Positions 24,375 to 32,649 of a stretch of DNA of 50,206 bases are shown here, piece by piece. This stretch comes from an uncultured Bacteroidales bacterium. Lineage in GTDB: Bacteria; Bacteroidota; Bacteroidia; Bacteroidales; Muribaculaceae. The notes beneath the pieces are model-generated. The model made no database searches and had not been told where the DNA came from. It saw nothing but the letters and a program-made list of their open reading frames with translations. Location: the NCBI GenBank assembly GCA_947175575.1, contig CAMWNG010000008.1, forward strand, positions 1 through 50,206, read 5' to 3'. The position numbers were made by a program, and so were the translations under genes. The stretch's first letter is position 1, and the number at the start of each line of letters is the position of its first letter.

Positions 24375-26588
24375 TTATTCCCCGTCCTTAATCTCCGGTA
24401 ATATGGTGACAAGGGATGTGGCGCTGCCGTCGGTGGCTATTGCTCGGATTTCTCCTCCGCTATAATCGAATGGTTCTTTATAGAGCGGGGATTCAGCGGT
24501 GGGACGCGTACCATCGGTAGTGTAGTGCATCCGCAGTCCGGGATAGATCGTATTCATCACCACTTTACCGTCGCGCACGTCGATTCCGGGTTGTGCAAGA
24601 TGGTAGGCATAACCTCTTTTTTGCCATTCGGGAATCTCCCGCATCTTTATCACTGTATTGAATTTTGCGTCAGTATAAGTCGAATCGGCGTTCCACGCAC
24701 GTTCGGCCAGTCCGAGCATCTTGGGCAGCAGATATGTTTCGAGCATAGCTCCACTACGTATTGCCTCCGCGAACACCTGCCCTGAAATACCGATTATGTT
24801 GCGCGCCGCAACACTGTCTACAGGACATAACCGGGCCGGATAACCGTGCAGGGCGTCGAATTCGTCAACTGTTCCACCCCACGTCAGTCCGCGTTCATCA
24901 GGATGATAATTGTAGCACATGTCGAGATAGAAATGATCTACATTGCTGAGAACCGTAGGATAACCGGAGTGAGCGCTCCGCGAGGGCACGCTGCTTTCGC
25001 CGCCGAGGGTGCTCCAACAGTTCACGCTATATACACTGGGGCGCACGCGGGCATTGTACTCATCGCTGTGACCTACAGCGATTTCCTGCCAGCCGGACAC
25101 CGGGATACCCATCTTGTCATAATTATCCAGAAGCTCGCGGATGTAGACAAGATGAAGGTAGCGTTCGTTTGTCATTCCGTTGCGTTCCATGTAGTCTTTG
25201 GCTATCGGAGAACCTGTCCACGCACCTTTGGCCACTTCATCTCCGCCGATATGGATGGCAGCAAGAGGAACTCCGGCCTCGTCGTGCATCTTCTTGATTT
25301 CTTCGCCGACTTTGGTCATAAACCGTACCGGGCCGGGAATGGCAGGATTCATGACATTATCATGGAAGGACTGTGCCGATGTGTACACTGACACATCGTC
25401 GGGATCTATCAGGCGATATGTATCATCTCCGGTATCTGCCAACCTGCGCTCCATGGCAATGATTGCCGCACGCGCGTGCCCGGGCGATTCGATTTCGGGG
25501 ATTACCCGTATTCCGAGTTCATCGGCGCGACGCAACATATTGATATAATCCTGACGGGTAAAGTAGCCGTTTGCCGTTCCCTCGACCGCTTCGGGATTAC
25601 CGTTTCCGGCAAAAATCTGAGGGAGGAATCCGGCTTCTACTCCACCGGGATAGCCTCGGCGTGAGCCTACTGACGTCAATTCCGGAAGACCGGGAATTTC
25701 GAGACGCCACGCCTCATCATCGGCCACATGAAAATGCAGCACGTTGAGTCCGTATCGGTTCATGAGCGTGAGAATGCGGTCAAGCTGCTCCGGAGTCTGA
25801 TAATTACGGGAGATGTCAATCATTAGACCTCGGTACGGAAAGTCGGGCCAGTCTTCTATCACCGCTTCCATGAGTCCGACCCGGCTACCGAAAGCATGGT
25901 TGAGACGGTCAAGTGCGAGAGTGGCATTATTTGTCTCGACACGCACCTTTCCGTCGGCGATAACTGCTTTGAAATAGTCGGGGCGGGGGTCGGATGTCGG
26001 AACAAATTCTATTTCTTCAGGACGGTTCATGATCTTTCCCCCAAGTTGAACCTGCTTGAACGAAGGCACAATATCATAGTAATCCAGAGTGACTTCGCCC
26101 AGTTTCTCATTTTTAGCAAAAATTTGTCGTCCGTAGGGCATCTGGTCTACGCCATCTGCATAAAACTCAGGGCGTTCTGTGATGTCGGCACGGGTATATT
26201 TGACTGCGACCGGATTGCCGGACATATCGACAAGATGTGCGCCGTCCGGGGCGTAACAAATACTGCGAAGGGTGGCTGCCGTGGCAATATCGACAATAAC
26301 AGTATCGCCGGCCGTAAACCGCGAGGACGCCACGGCGTAATATCCGGGTACGATCTCTATGAGAGTATCTGCGGGATTAAGTGTCTGCATACGTCGTGCG
26401 AACTGATTGAATGCCAGACGCGAAAACGGAGTGTCGGACACTACTGTGAAGCGTTGCGTGTAGGATGGCTTGCCGTCGGGGCCTGTAGTATTGCCGAGGG
26501 TTTCCCAATGCACGAGAGGTTCGGTCTGCGCGGACAAACACAACGGTAAGGCTGTGAGAATCGCCGCCGCGAGGTTCGGAAATTTCAT
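24375..26588 (-). CDS. Exported β-N-acetylhexosaminidase (GH20)
   Basis: The product is 737 residues from ATG at 26588; the upstream TTG at 26603 is less likely. The signal peptide runs to about residue 20 (LPLCLSAQ). An N-terminal GH20b domain is followed by the catalytic barrel from about residue 250 (FPYRGLMIDISRNYQTPEQL, VLHFHVADDEAWRLEIPGLPELT). The catalytic Asp-Glu pair is in HIGGDE (about residues 450-451), for substrate-assisted hydrolysis of terminal GlcNAc or GalNAc. A chitobiase-type C-terminal domain (LRMHYTTDGTRPTAESPLY) ends the protein. It stands alone with its own promoter, and no SusC/SusD pair is adjacent. Host glycan or peptidoglycan breakdown is likely. Confidence 0.95.
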   Translation of the reverse strand: MKFPNLAAAILTALPLCLSAQTEPLVHWETLGNTTGPDGKPSYTQRFTVVSDTPFSRLAFNQFARRMQTLNPADTLIEIVPGYYAVASSRFTAGDTVIVDIATAATLRSICYAPDGAHLVDMSGNPVAVKYTRADITERPEFYADGVDQMPYGRQIFAKNEKLGEVTLDYYDIVPSFKQVQLGGKIMNRPEEIEFVPTSDPRPDYFKAVIADGKVRVETNNATLALDRLNHAFGSRVGLMEAVIEDWPDFPYRGLMIDISRNYQTPEQLDRILTLMNRYGLNVLHFHVADDEAWRLEIPGLPELTSVGSRRGYPGGVEAGFLPQIFAGNGNPEAVEGTANGYFTRQDYINMLRRADELGIRVIPEIESPGHARAAIIAMERRLADTGDDTYRLIDPDDVSVYTSAQSFHDNVMNPAIPGPVRFMTKVGEEIKKMHDEAGVPLAAIHIGGDEVAKGAWTGSPIAKDYMERNGMTNERYLHLVYIRELLDNYDKMGIPVSGWQEIAVGHSDEYNARVRPSVYSVNCWSTLGGESSVPSRSAHSGYPTVLSNVDHFYLDMCYNYHPDERGLTWGGTVDEFDALHGYPARLCPVDSVAARNIIGISGQVFAEAIRSGAMLETYLLPKMLGLAERAWNADSTYTDAKFNTVIKMREIPEWQKRGYAYHLAQPGIDVRDGKVVMNTIYPGLRMHYTTDGTRPTAESPLYKEPFDYSGGEIRAIATDGSATSLVTILPEIKDGE

Positions 26589-26622
26589 AATTTTCAGATT
26601 CAAGGTCTAATAAGTTGTCGTG

Positions 26623-26653
26623 CAAATTTACTTATTTTTCCTGTCTCGACAAA
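26623..26653 (-). promoter_or_regulatory. Promoter of the GH20 gene
   Basis: On the minus strand, TTTG (26653-26650), 19 bp, TAAATTTG (26630-26623). The ATG is 34 bases further. Confidence 0.85.
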
Positions 26654-26775
26654 CCTTCTTCGAGCCGAGTCTTACTAATTAAGTTTTTTATACATATTTT
26701 GTGTAAAGTGTCAATAATTGTTAACCCTACATCTAATTTCCACAGCTGTTGTTATAATGTAAAGAAAAAAGAGGC

Positions 26776-26783
26776 TAACTTTG
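26776..26783 (+). promoter_or_regulatory. -7 element for the acyl-CoA synthetase gene
   Basis: TAACTTTG at 26776-26783 with no good -33 partner. It implies a leader of about 90 bases. Confidence 0.55.
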
Positions 26784-26800
26784 TGACCAAAATATGTTAT

Positions 26801-26840
26801 AAAGCATCTTTTTAAGCCAAGCCTCTACTTCCGATGCTTT
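26801..26840 (+). other. Inverted repeat in the acyl-CoA synthetase leader
   Basis: AAAGCATC at 26801-26808 pairs with GATGCTTT at 26833-26840 across a 24-base loop, within the predicted 5' leader and 40 bases before the ATG. Its function is unknown. Confidence 0.4.
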
Positions 26841-26879
26841 TACTTAAAGCTCTATAACAGAAGAATTTAGTCCTATAAT

Positions 26880-28685
26880 ATGGCAAATATACTCTCAAAC
26901 CTGGCCGCCGAGCGCCGAGCTCTTTCTCCCGAATCCACAGCTTATCTGACACGTTCGGCCGACGCCAAATGGCACTCTCACTCATGGAAAGAAGTGGCTA
27001 AGAACGTCGATCAGGCTGCTTTTGCATTCGAAACTCTCGGTCTGAGACCTCAACAGATGGTGGCCGTCTTCTCGGCTAACCGTCCTCAGATGATAGTTAC
27101 AGACCTCGCCGCCTACCGTAACCGCGCGGTTCCCGTGGCGCTATATTCCACCAGCAGCCCTGAACAGGTTGAATATATACTGAAAGACTGTGGCGCTTCC
27201 ATCGCTTTCGCAGGCGACCAGCGTCAGTTCGACATACTGAATGCAGCCCGCGAACACTGTCGCGCCCTCCGACACATAATTATATATAGCGAAGATGTTG
27301 AATATGACCGCAAGGACCGTCATGTAATGACATACGAGAATTTCCTTGCGCTCGGTGCCGCAGCTTCACGCATGTGCCGTCAGGAAGTGGAAATGCGTAC
27401 ACGTCAGGCCTCTCCCGATGATCTTGCCACACTCATATACACATCCGGCACCACTGGAGAGCCTAAAGGCGCAATGCTCCCGCACAGCTGTTTCAACGCA
27501 TGTCTCAAGATACACCGCGAATATCTCACCATGCTCTCCCCCGAAATGTCCTCGCTGGCATTCCTGCCCCTGAGCCATATATTCGAAAAAGCCTGGACAT
27601 ATTTCTGCCTTTATACCGGTATCGAAGTGTACATAAATCCGGATCCTAAAATGATTCAGGACGCAATTAAAGAGGTACGCCCAAGTTGTATGTGTTCCGT
27701 GCCTCGTTTCTGGGAGAAAGCGTACGCTGTGATTCAGGACAAACTGAGCCGTGTGTCGGGCTTCAAGAAAAAAATGATGCTCAAGGCTCTGCGCGTGGGT
27801 GCCGAACGTAATCTTCGGTATGCACGCCTCGGACTGAAAGCGCCCATGCTGCTTGAAATGCAGTATCGGTTCTTCGACCGCCAGATATTCGCACCGGTAC
27901 GTCAGGCAATGGGTGTGGATCAAGGTGTGATTTTCCCAACAGCAGGCGCACCGCTGTCCAATAATATCGTAGAATTCTTCCACTCTATAGGTGTCAACAT
28001 CGTTATCGGCTACGGACTTAGCGAAACCACCGCGACAGTGACGTGCTATCCCCAGACCGGCTGGCAGATAGGAACTGTCGGCACACCGATTCCGGACGTC
28101 GAAGTGCGCATCGGTGACAACAACGAGATTCAAGTCAAGGGGCCTACCGTGATGACCGGATATTACAACCGCGAACAGGCTTCAGCCGAAGCATTCACCG
28201 AAGACGGATGGTTCCGTACCGGCGACGCCGGATACATCGATGAGGCGGGCGCTGTGGTTCTCACGGAACGCATCAAAGACCTTTTCAAGACATCCAACGG
28301 CAAATACATAGCTCCTCAGGCCATCGAGAGCCGGCTGGGCGAGGACCGTTACATTGAACAGGTGGCGGTCATCGGCGACAACCGCAAATATGTCTCGGCC
28401 ATTATCATCCCCGCTTTCGAGGCTCTGAAAGATTACGCACGCCGACACAAAATTGACTTCCGCAACATCGAGGATCTCGTGAACAACAGCGAGATACGCG
28501 AGTTCTTCTCCAAACGACTCGAAAAGTTGCAAAAAGGCCTCGCCGGGTTTGAGAAAATCAAAAAATTCACTCTCCTGCCACGCGAATTCACCATCGAAAA
28601 CGGCGAGCTGACCAATACGCTCAAGCTACGCCGTCCGGTGATCAACAACCGGTACGCCAACGTCATAGAGGCGATGTATTGCTGA
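26880..28685 (+). CDS. Long-chain acyl-CoA synthetase (AMP-forming)
   Basis: This 601-residue enzyme belongs to the ANL superfamily. The AMP-binding P-loop is YTSGTTGEPKGAM near residue 190. FLPLSHIFEK is typical of long-chain acyl-CoA synthetases, then GYGLSETTA, and the hinge region GWFRTGDAGYIDE, followed by RIKDLFKTSNGKYIAPQAIE. It activates fatty acids to acyl-CoA via acyl-AMP. The closest relatives are the Faa/FadD15-like group common in Bacteroidota. There is no signal peptide. It is probably a single-gene transcript; the next gene has its own promoter. Confidence 0.93.
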   Translation: MANILSNLAAERRALSPESTAYLTRSADAKWHSHSWKEVAKNVDQAAFAFETLGLRPQQMVAVFSANRPQMIVTDLAAYRNRAVPVALYSTSSPEQVEYILKDCGASIAFAGDQRQFDILNAAREHCRALRHIIIYSEDVEYDRKDRHVMTYENFLALGAAASRMCRQEVEMRTRQASPDDLATLIYTSGTTGEPKGAMLPHSCFNACLKIHREYLTMLSPEMSSLAFLPLSHIFEKAWTYFCLYTGIEVYINPDPKMIQDAIKEVRPSCMCSVPRFWEKAYAVIQDKLSRVSGFKKKMMLKALRVGAERNLRYARLGLKAPMLLEMQYRFFDRQIFAPVRQAMGVDQGVIFPTAGAPLSNNIVEFFHSIGVNIVIGYGLSETTATVTCYPQTGWQIGTVGTPIPDVEVRIGDNNEIQVKGPTVMTGYYNREQASAEAFTEDGWFRTGDAGYIDEAGAVVLTERIKDLFKTSNGKYIAPQAIESRLGEDRYIEQVAVIGDNRKYVSAIIIPAFEALKDYARRHKIDFRNIEDLVNNSEIREFFSKRLEKLQKGLAGFEKIKKFTLLPREFTIENGELTNTLKLRRPVINNRYANVIEAMYC

Positions 28686-28723
28686 ACATAATGCTCTAAA
28701 TCGCATATTTTTAATGTCTGCGG

Positions 28724-28754
28724 TTTGGTATATGGTATTTTTTGCGTAATTTTG
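28724..28754 (+). promoter_or_regulatory. Promoter for the polyprenyl synthase gene
   Basis: TTTG at 28724-28727, 19 bp, TAATTTTG at 28747-28754. The ATG is 20 bases downstream. Confidence 0.8.
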
Positions 28755-28773
28755 TGCAAATTTTCGCCACGTA

Positions 28774-29748
28774 ATGACGTCCATCGACTCCATCAAAGAA
28801 GCTATCGCACCTGACCTGACAAACCTGAACCGGTTGATCCGGGAACAGTTGCATGCCGACAACCCGTTGATGGACAAGGTGATCCAGGGGTTCCTGACAT
28901 CTAAAGGCAAACAGATCCGCCCGATTGTCGTGATGCTCTGCGCACGCATATTCGGTCCCGTAACCACCCGGGTGCTGAACGCTGCGGCCGCGGTAGAACT
29001 CTTGCACAACGCATCGCTGATACACGACGATGTGGTGGACGAATCAAAGCTCCGACGCAACGCGCCCACAATCAACGCCGTATGGGACAATCATATTGCC
29101 GTACTCGTGGGCGACTTTTTCGTTTCTACGGCTCTACAGCAGGCCATAGCTACAGGCGACATCCGCATTGTCGATGCTATCGGACGACTCGGCAAACTGC
29201 TTTCGCTCGGAGAAATAGAACAGATCTACAACGCCAGGCAGCACTCCCTGACTGAGGACAGCTATTTCAAAATCATAAATTTCAAGACAGCCTCACTGTT
29301 TGTGGCATGCGCACGCGTGGGCTGCCACGCTGCCGGAGCTTCAGATGCAGATACCGAACTGCTCGCAAAGGTTGCCGAACTGCTCGGGTTATGCTTCCAA
29401 CTACGTGATGATGTATTCGACTATTTCAGTTCGGACACCGTAGGCAAACCCACAGGCAACGACCTTCGCGAAGGCAAAGTTACCCTGCCACTGCTCTACG
29501 CACTGACACGCACCGATCATCCCGAATGTGCTGAAATGCGTAGCCTCACTGATGCGGAACAGTTGACCGATGCCCAGATCGAGACTCTTCAGGACTATGC
29601 ACGCCGCCTCGGGGGCATCGATTACACCTACGGAAGAATGCGCGACCTGCGCGATTCCGCCGCCGCAATTCTCGCCGAATCTACTCTCGGCCCGGCTGCC
29701 GCAGACCTTCTCAGGCTGTTCGACTACATAATCGACCGCGATTTCTGA
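28774..29748 (+). CDS. Polyprenyl diphosphate synthase (IspB-like)
   Basis: This 324-residue trans-prenyltransferase has the first Asp-rich motif as DDVVD (residues 85-89, in LIHDDVVDESKLRR), the GKQIRP substrate-binding motif at about 45-50, and the second Asp-rich motif LRDDVFDYF at about 210. It makes the long isoprenoid chain, probably for menaquinone, from IPP and a shorter allylic diphosphate. Chain length cannot be read reliably. There is no operon partner. Confidence 0.93.
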   Translation: MTSIDSIKEAIAPDLTNLNRLIREQLHADNPLMDKVIQGFLTSKGKQIRPIVVMLCARIFGPVTTRVLNAAAAVELLHNASLIHDDVVDESKLRRNAPTINAVWDNHIAVLVGDFFVSTALQQAIATGDIRIVDAIGRLGKLLSLGEIEQIYNARQHSLTEDSYFKIINFKTASLFVACARVGCHAAGASDADTELLAKVAELLGLCFQLRDDVFDYFSSDTVGKPTGNDLREGKVTLPLLYALTRTDHPECAEMRSLTDAEQLTDAQIETLQDYARRLGGIDYTYGRMRDLRDSAAAILAESTLGPAAADLLRLFDYIIDRDF

Positions 29749-29867
29749 CGCCACCGCTTCATCTCAAAGAGTCCGCCGAATCGTTAACAAATATTGGGGA
29801 ACGGGGTCTCAGTATCCCGAAACATGCTAAAAATCCTTTAATTGACCGATTTGTCAGGATTTTTTCG

Positions 29868-29875
29868 TACCTTTG
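29868..29875 (+). promoter_or_regulatory. -7 element for the starch-synthase-like/DUF4270 operon
   Basis: TACCTTTG at 29868-29875, 25 bases before the ATG. Candidate -33 elements are off-spacing (TTTG at 14 bp, TTG at 23 bp). Confidence 0.6.
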
Positions 29876-29900
29876 CACAAAGATTTAAATCATTCGATCC

Positions 29901-30704
29901 ATGGACCTTAATAAAGTTCTCTTTGTGTCGCAGGAAATGGCTCCCTACGTCTCCACCGGAGAGTTAGGCGAATTCGCTCGTCTTCTCCCCCAGAGCATAC
30001 AGGAGTCAGGTACGGAAGTGCGTACCTTTGTGCCACGCTACGGCATCATCAACGAACGCCGCAACCAGCTCCACGAAGTAATCCGCCTGTCCGGCCTCAA
30101 CATCGAGATTGATGACACGGACCACCCCCTGATAATAAAAGTCGCCACTCTCCTGCCCTCACGCATGCAGGTCTACTTCATAGACAGCGACGACTACTTC
30201 GACCGCCACAACGCCGACGGTCTTGAAACGGTGCTGAATCCTGCCGAGAACGATGAACGCGCTATATTCTTCGCCCGCGGCGTCCTCGAGACAGTCAAGA
30301 AACTCCGGTGGACTCCCTCGGTGGTGCACTGCATGGGCTGGATATCCGCGCTCACTCCCATGTACCTCAGATCACAATATTCCGAAGACCCCACTCTCGG
30401 AGGAGCAAAAGTCGTAGTCTCTCTTCTTAACGACACATTCGATACACCGCTCGACCCCCGTATCACCGAAAAGCTCAAGATGGACGGCTTCACGGAAGAT
30501 CACTTCGGACCGATCGCTGAAAGCGCCACACACGAGGCTCTCCAGCGGCTCGCCATCGACTTCGCCGATGCAATCGTGGTCAGCCACCCCGACGTACCAG
30601 AACAACTGGTCGAATATGCCCGTAATTCCGGGAAACCGATGCTCGAATACCCCGGAGCCGAAAATTACACCGACGCTTACCGCGACTTCTACCTCTCACT
30701 CTGA
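29901..30704 (+). CDS. Starch/glycogen-synthase N-domain-like protein, degenerate
   Basis: This 267-residue protein matches only the N-terminal (GT5) half of glycogen synthase: VLFVSQEMAPYVSTGELGEFARLLPQSI, then FVPRYG, and YFIDSDDYF. A full enzyme is about 480 residues with a second Rossmann domain, which is missing. The ADP-glucose-binding KTGGLG motif reads STGELG (residues 18-23), so the key Lys and one Gly are lost. Catalysis is therefore unlikely. The DUF4270 lipoprotein gene follows 11 bases downstream, a pairing I associate with Bacteroidales. Its role may be structural or regulatory; this is inference. Confidence 0.88.
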   Translation: MDLNKVLFVSQEMAPYVSTGELGEFARLLPQSIQESGTEVRTFVPRYGIINERRNQLHEVIRLSGLNIEIDDTDHPLIIKVATLLPSRMQVYFIDSDDYFDRHNADGLETVLNPAENDERAIFFARGVLETVKKLRWTPSVVHCMGWISALTPMYLRSQYSEDPTLGGAKVVVSLLNDTFDTPLDPRITEKLKMDGFTEDHFGPIAESATHEALQRLAIDFADAIVVSHPDVPEQLVEYARNSGKPMLEYPGAENYTDAYRDFYLSL

Positions 30705-30715
30705 TTACGCCGCCA

Positions 30716-32095
30716 ATGAAATCATTCATCCACTGGCTCACCGCACTTGCCATCATATTCACAGTAGCCGCTTGCAACGACAACGCCGGCGTAGGCGGGT
30801 CTCTCGCCGAAGAGAGTGTTGTGATAGTCGTTGACTCGAACTTCACAGTCTCCGCCACCGACATCCGCAACGATGTGGTTCAGTCGCGCACTCTGAGCCA
30901 ACTCATTGGCGATATAGTCGCACCCGGCTACGGATCCATCCACAGCGACTTCGTAGGACAGATGATGCCCTCACTGCAGCTCGACACTGTCAAACCCGAA
31001 AACATCGACTCAATAAAACTGTTCATACAGATGAACCGCGGGAACTTCGTCGGCGACTCACTCGTGCCGATGGGTCTTGAAGTCTACCGCCTCACCAAAG
31101 ATCTCCCCTACCCCATTTACAGCGATTTCGATCCGGACGGATACTACGACCCCAATTCCCCATTGGCATCAGGCGTATATACCGCCTCGACCATGAATGA
31201 GCCCGACTCCATCAAAAAACTCAGCGTCATATACAAGGCACTCGACCTTCCGCTGAGTCTCGGACGCGAACTCATGAAGGCCTATGCCGACAACCCCGCC
31301 GCATTCGCCAATCCGGAGACATTCTCATCACAGATATTCAAAGGCCTCTACATCAAATCAAACTATGGCAGCGGCCGCATATCCGACTTCTCCACCACTT
31401 CCATCCGCGTTTACTTCCACCGCAACGTCTACAACACCGACTCGGCCCGCTACGAACTCAAAAAATACGTAGGAGACTACTTCGCAGCCACACCCGAAGT
31501 CGTTGTCAATAACAATATTCATTACACTCCCGCACCCGAACTCGCCGCGATGGTCAACTCCGACCGCCCCGTGCTCGCCGCTCCGGCCGGCTACGAAGCC
31601 CAACTTCGTTTCCCTCTGCCCGAAATACTCGCATCCTACAACCGCTACTCAACAATGAGCCGCGTGCTCAATACCCTCACATTCCAACTTCCTGTCGAGA
31701 AAATCGACAACAAATACGAGATAGCCCCACCTCCCTACGTCCTGCTGGTGCTGAAAAGCAAAAAGGCCGAATTCTTCGCAACCAACTCCCTTTGCGATAA
31801 CGTAACATCTTTCTATGCCGCATACGACGCATCCACATCCTCCTACTCCTTCACCGGACTGCGCCAGTACCTCCTCGAGATGCTTAAGAAAGACAACATC
31901 ACCGAAGACGACTACACATTCATCGTCACCCCGGTTCAGGTCAACACAGAATCAGCCGGCAGCAACTACTACGGCATGGCATCCACGGTTGTAAGTTCTA
32001 TCGTACCATACGTATCCAAGCCCGCGATGTGCAGAATTATTCCCTCCGACGCAAAAATTAAGCTCACATTTAGTGCCGGAAACAATAAAATTTAG
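30716..32095 (+). CDS. DUF4270 lipoprotein
   Basis: This 459-residue protein has a lipoprotein signal peptide and lipobox VAAC with Cys20, followed by NDNAGVGGSLAEESV. The rest matches the DUF4270 pattern: an early DSNFTVSATDIRNDVVQSRTL, a GYGSIHSDFVGQ segment and LDTVKPENIDSIKLFIQM, then repeated β-rich stretches. The family is anchored in the envelope and is not functionally defined. It is co-transcribed with the degenerate starch-synthase-like gene. The -7 element of the following tRNA gene begins at the base after its stop codon. Confidence 0.88.
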   Translation: MKSFIHWLTALAIIFTVAACNDNAGVGGSLAEESVVIVVDSNFTVSATDIRNDVVQSRTLSQLIGDIVAPGYGSIHSDFVGQMMPSLQLDTVKPENIDSIKLFIQMNRGNFVGDSLVPMGLEVYRLTKDLPYPIYSDFDPDGYYDPNSPLASGVYTASTMNEPDSIKKLSVIYKALDLPLSLGRELMKAYADNPAAFANPETFSSQIFKGLYIKSNYGSGRISDFSTTSIRVYFHRNVYNTDSARYELKKYVGDYFAATPEVVVNNNIHYTPAPELAAMVNSDRPVLAAPAGYEAQLRFPLPEILASYNRYSTMSRVLNTLTFQLPVEKIDNKYEIAPPPYVLLVLKSKKAEFFATNSLCDNVTSFYAAYDASTSSYSFTGLRQYLLEMLKKDNITEDDYTFIVTPVQVNTESAGSNYYGMASTVVSSIVPYVSKPAMCRIIPSDAKIKLTFSAGNNKI

Positions 32096-32103
32096 TAACT
32101 TTG
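32096..32103 (+). promoter_or_regulatory. -7 element for tRNA-Thr
   Basis: TAACTTTG begins immediately after the DUF4270 stop codon, 31 bases before the tRNA. The -33 side is weak. Confidence 0.6.
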
Positions 32104-32134
32104 CACATCGAAAACCACACATAACCACCCATAC

Positions 32135-32207
32135 GCCGCAATAGCTCAGTTGGTAGAGCATTTCATTCGTAACGAAAAGGTCGTGGGTTCGAGTCCCACT
32201 CGCGGCT
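32135..32207 (+). tRNA. tRNA-Thr (anticodon CGT)
   Basis: A 73-base cloverleaf can be folded by hand: acceptor GCCGCAA/TCGCGGC, D-arm GCTC/GAGC, anticodon loop TTCGTAA with CGT at 32168-32170, and T-arm GTGGG-TTCGAGT-CCCAC. Two A-C mismatches are seen, acceptor 6-67 and anticodon stem 31-39. CCA is not encoded. It reads ACG codons. Confidence 0.9.
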
Positions 32208-32209
32208 CA

Positions 32210-32247
32210 GCGAACGCCTTGAAACAGAATCGTTTCAAGGCGTTCGC
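32210..32247 (+). terminator. Terminator after tRNA-Thr
   Basis: A perfect 16-bp stem GCGAACGCCTTGAAAC / GTTTCAAGGCGTTCGC with a 6-base loop starts 3 bases after the tRNA. Confidence 0.8.
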
Positions 32248-32349
32248 ATATCTTACCGACCACCTTAAAAGTAAACTCACTCTACCATGACCGACATTCC
32301 CCAACCGCACCATATCACAAAGATTTTTTCAAAAAAAACGGGGAAACAT

Positions 32350-32380
32350 TTTGCACTTTCAAAAAAACGTCGTACCTTTG
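32350..32380 (+). promoter_or_regulatory. Promoter for tRNA-Lys
   Basis: TTTG at 32350-32353, 19 bp, TACCTTTG at 32373-32380. The tRNA starts 18 bases downstream. Confidence 0.85.
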
Positions 32381-32397
32381 CAACGCAAAAGCAAAAA

Positions 32398-32470
32398 GAC
32401 TCCGTAGCTCAGTTGGTAGAGCAACTGACTCTTAATCAGTGGGTCGAGAGTTCGAGCCTCTCCGGGGTCA
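32398..32470 (+). tRNA. tRNA-Lys (anticodon CTT)
   Basis: A 73-base cloverleaf with good pairing: acceptor GACTCCG/CGGGGTC, D-arm GCTC/GAGC, anticodon stem ACTGA/TCAGT with loop CTCTTAA (CTT at 32431-32433), and T-arm GAGAG-TTCGAGC-CTCTC, with A73. CCA is not encoded. Confidence 0.97.
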
Positions 32471-32494
32471 CTAAACAAAACGGCAGAATGTCGT

Positions 32495-32530
32495 AAATCG
32501 CTGAAACTAAGACAGTTTCAGCGATTTTTA
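32495..32530 (+). terminator. Terminator after tRNA-Lys
   Basis: A perfect 14-bp stem AAATCGCTGAAACT / AGTTTCAGCGATTT, loop AAGAC, followed by a T-run. Confidence 0.9.
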
Positions 32531-32649
32531 TAATTTTCCGTTCCTGAAAAATCTGAATATCAGTGGATTACGGCAGTGAAGGAGGCTGCGATATAGCGAA
32601 GAGCGGGGTAAATTTTGAGTAATGTTTTCGCTTGTGAAGCTTGAACGGG

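Noticed and set aside
27366-28133. 255-codon minus-strand frame inside the acyl-CoA synthetase gene
   Set aside because: It is antisense to conserved AMP-binding motifs, with no promoter or recognisable domain.
32287-32496. 69-codon frame across tRNA-Lys
   Set aside because: It runs through a clear promoter and tRNA gene.
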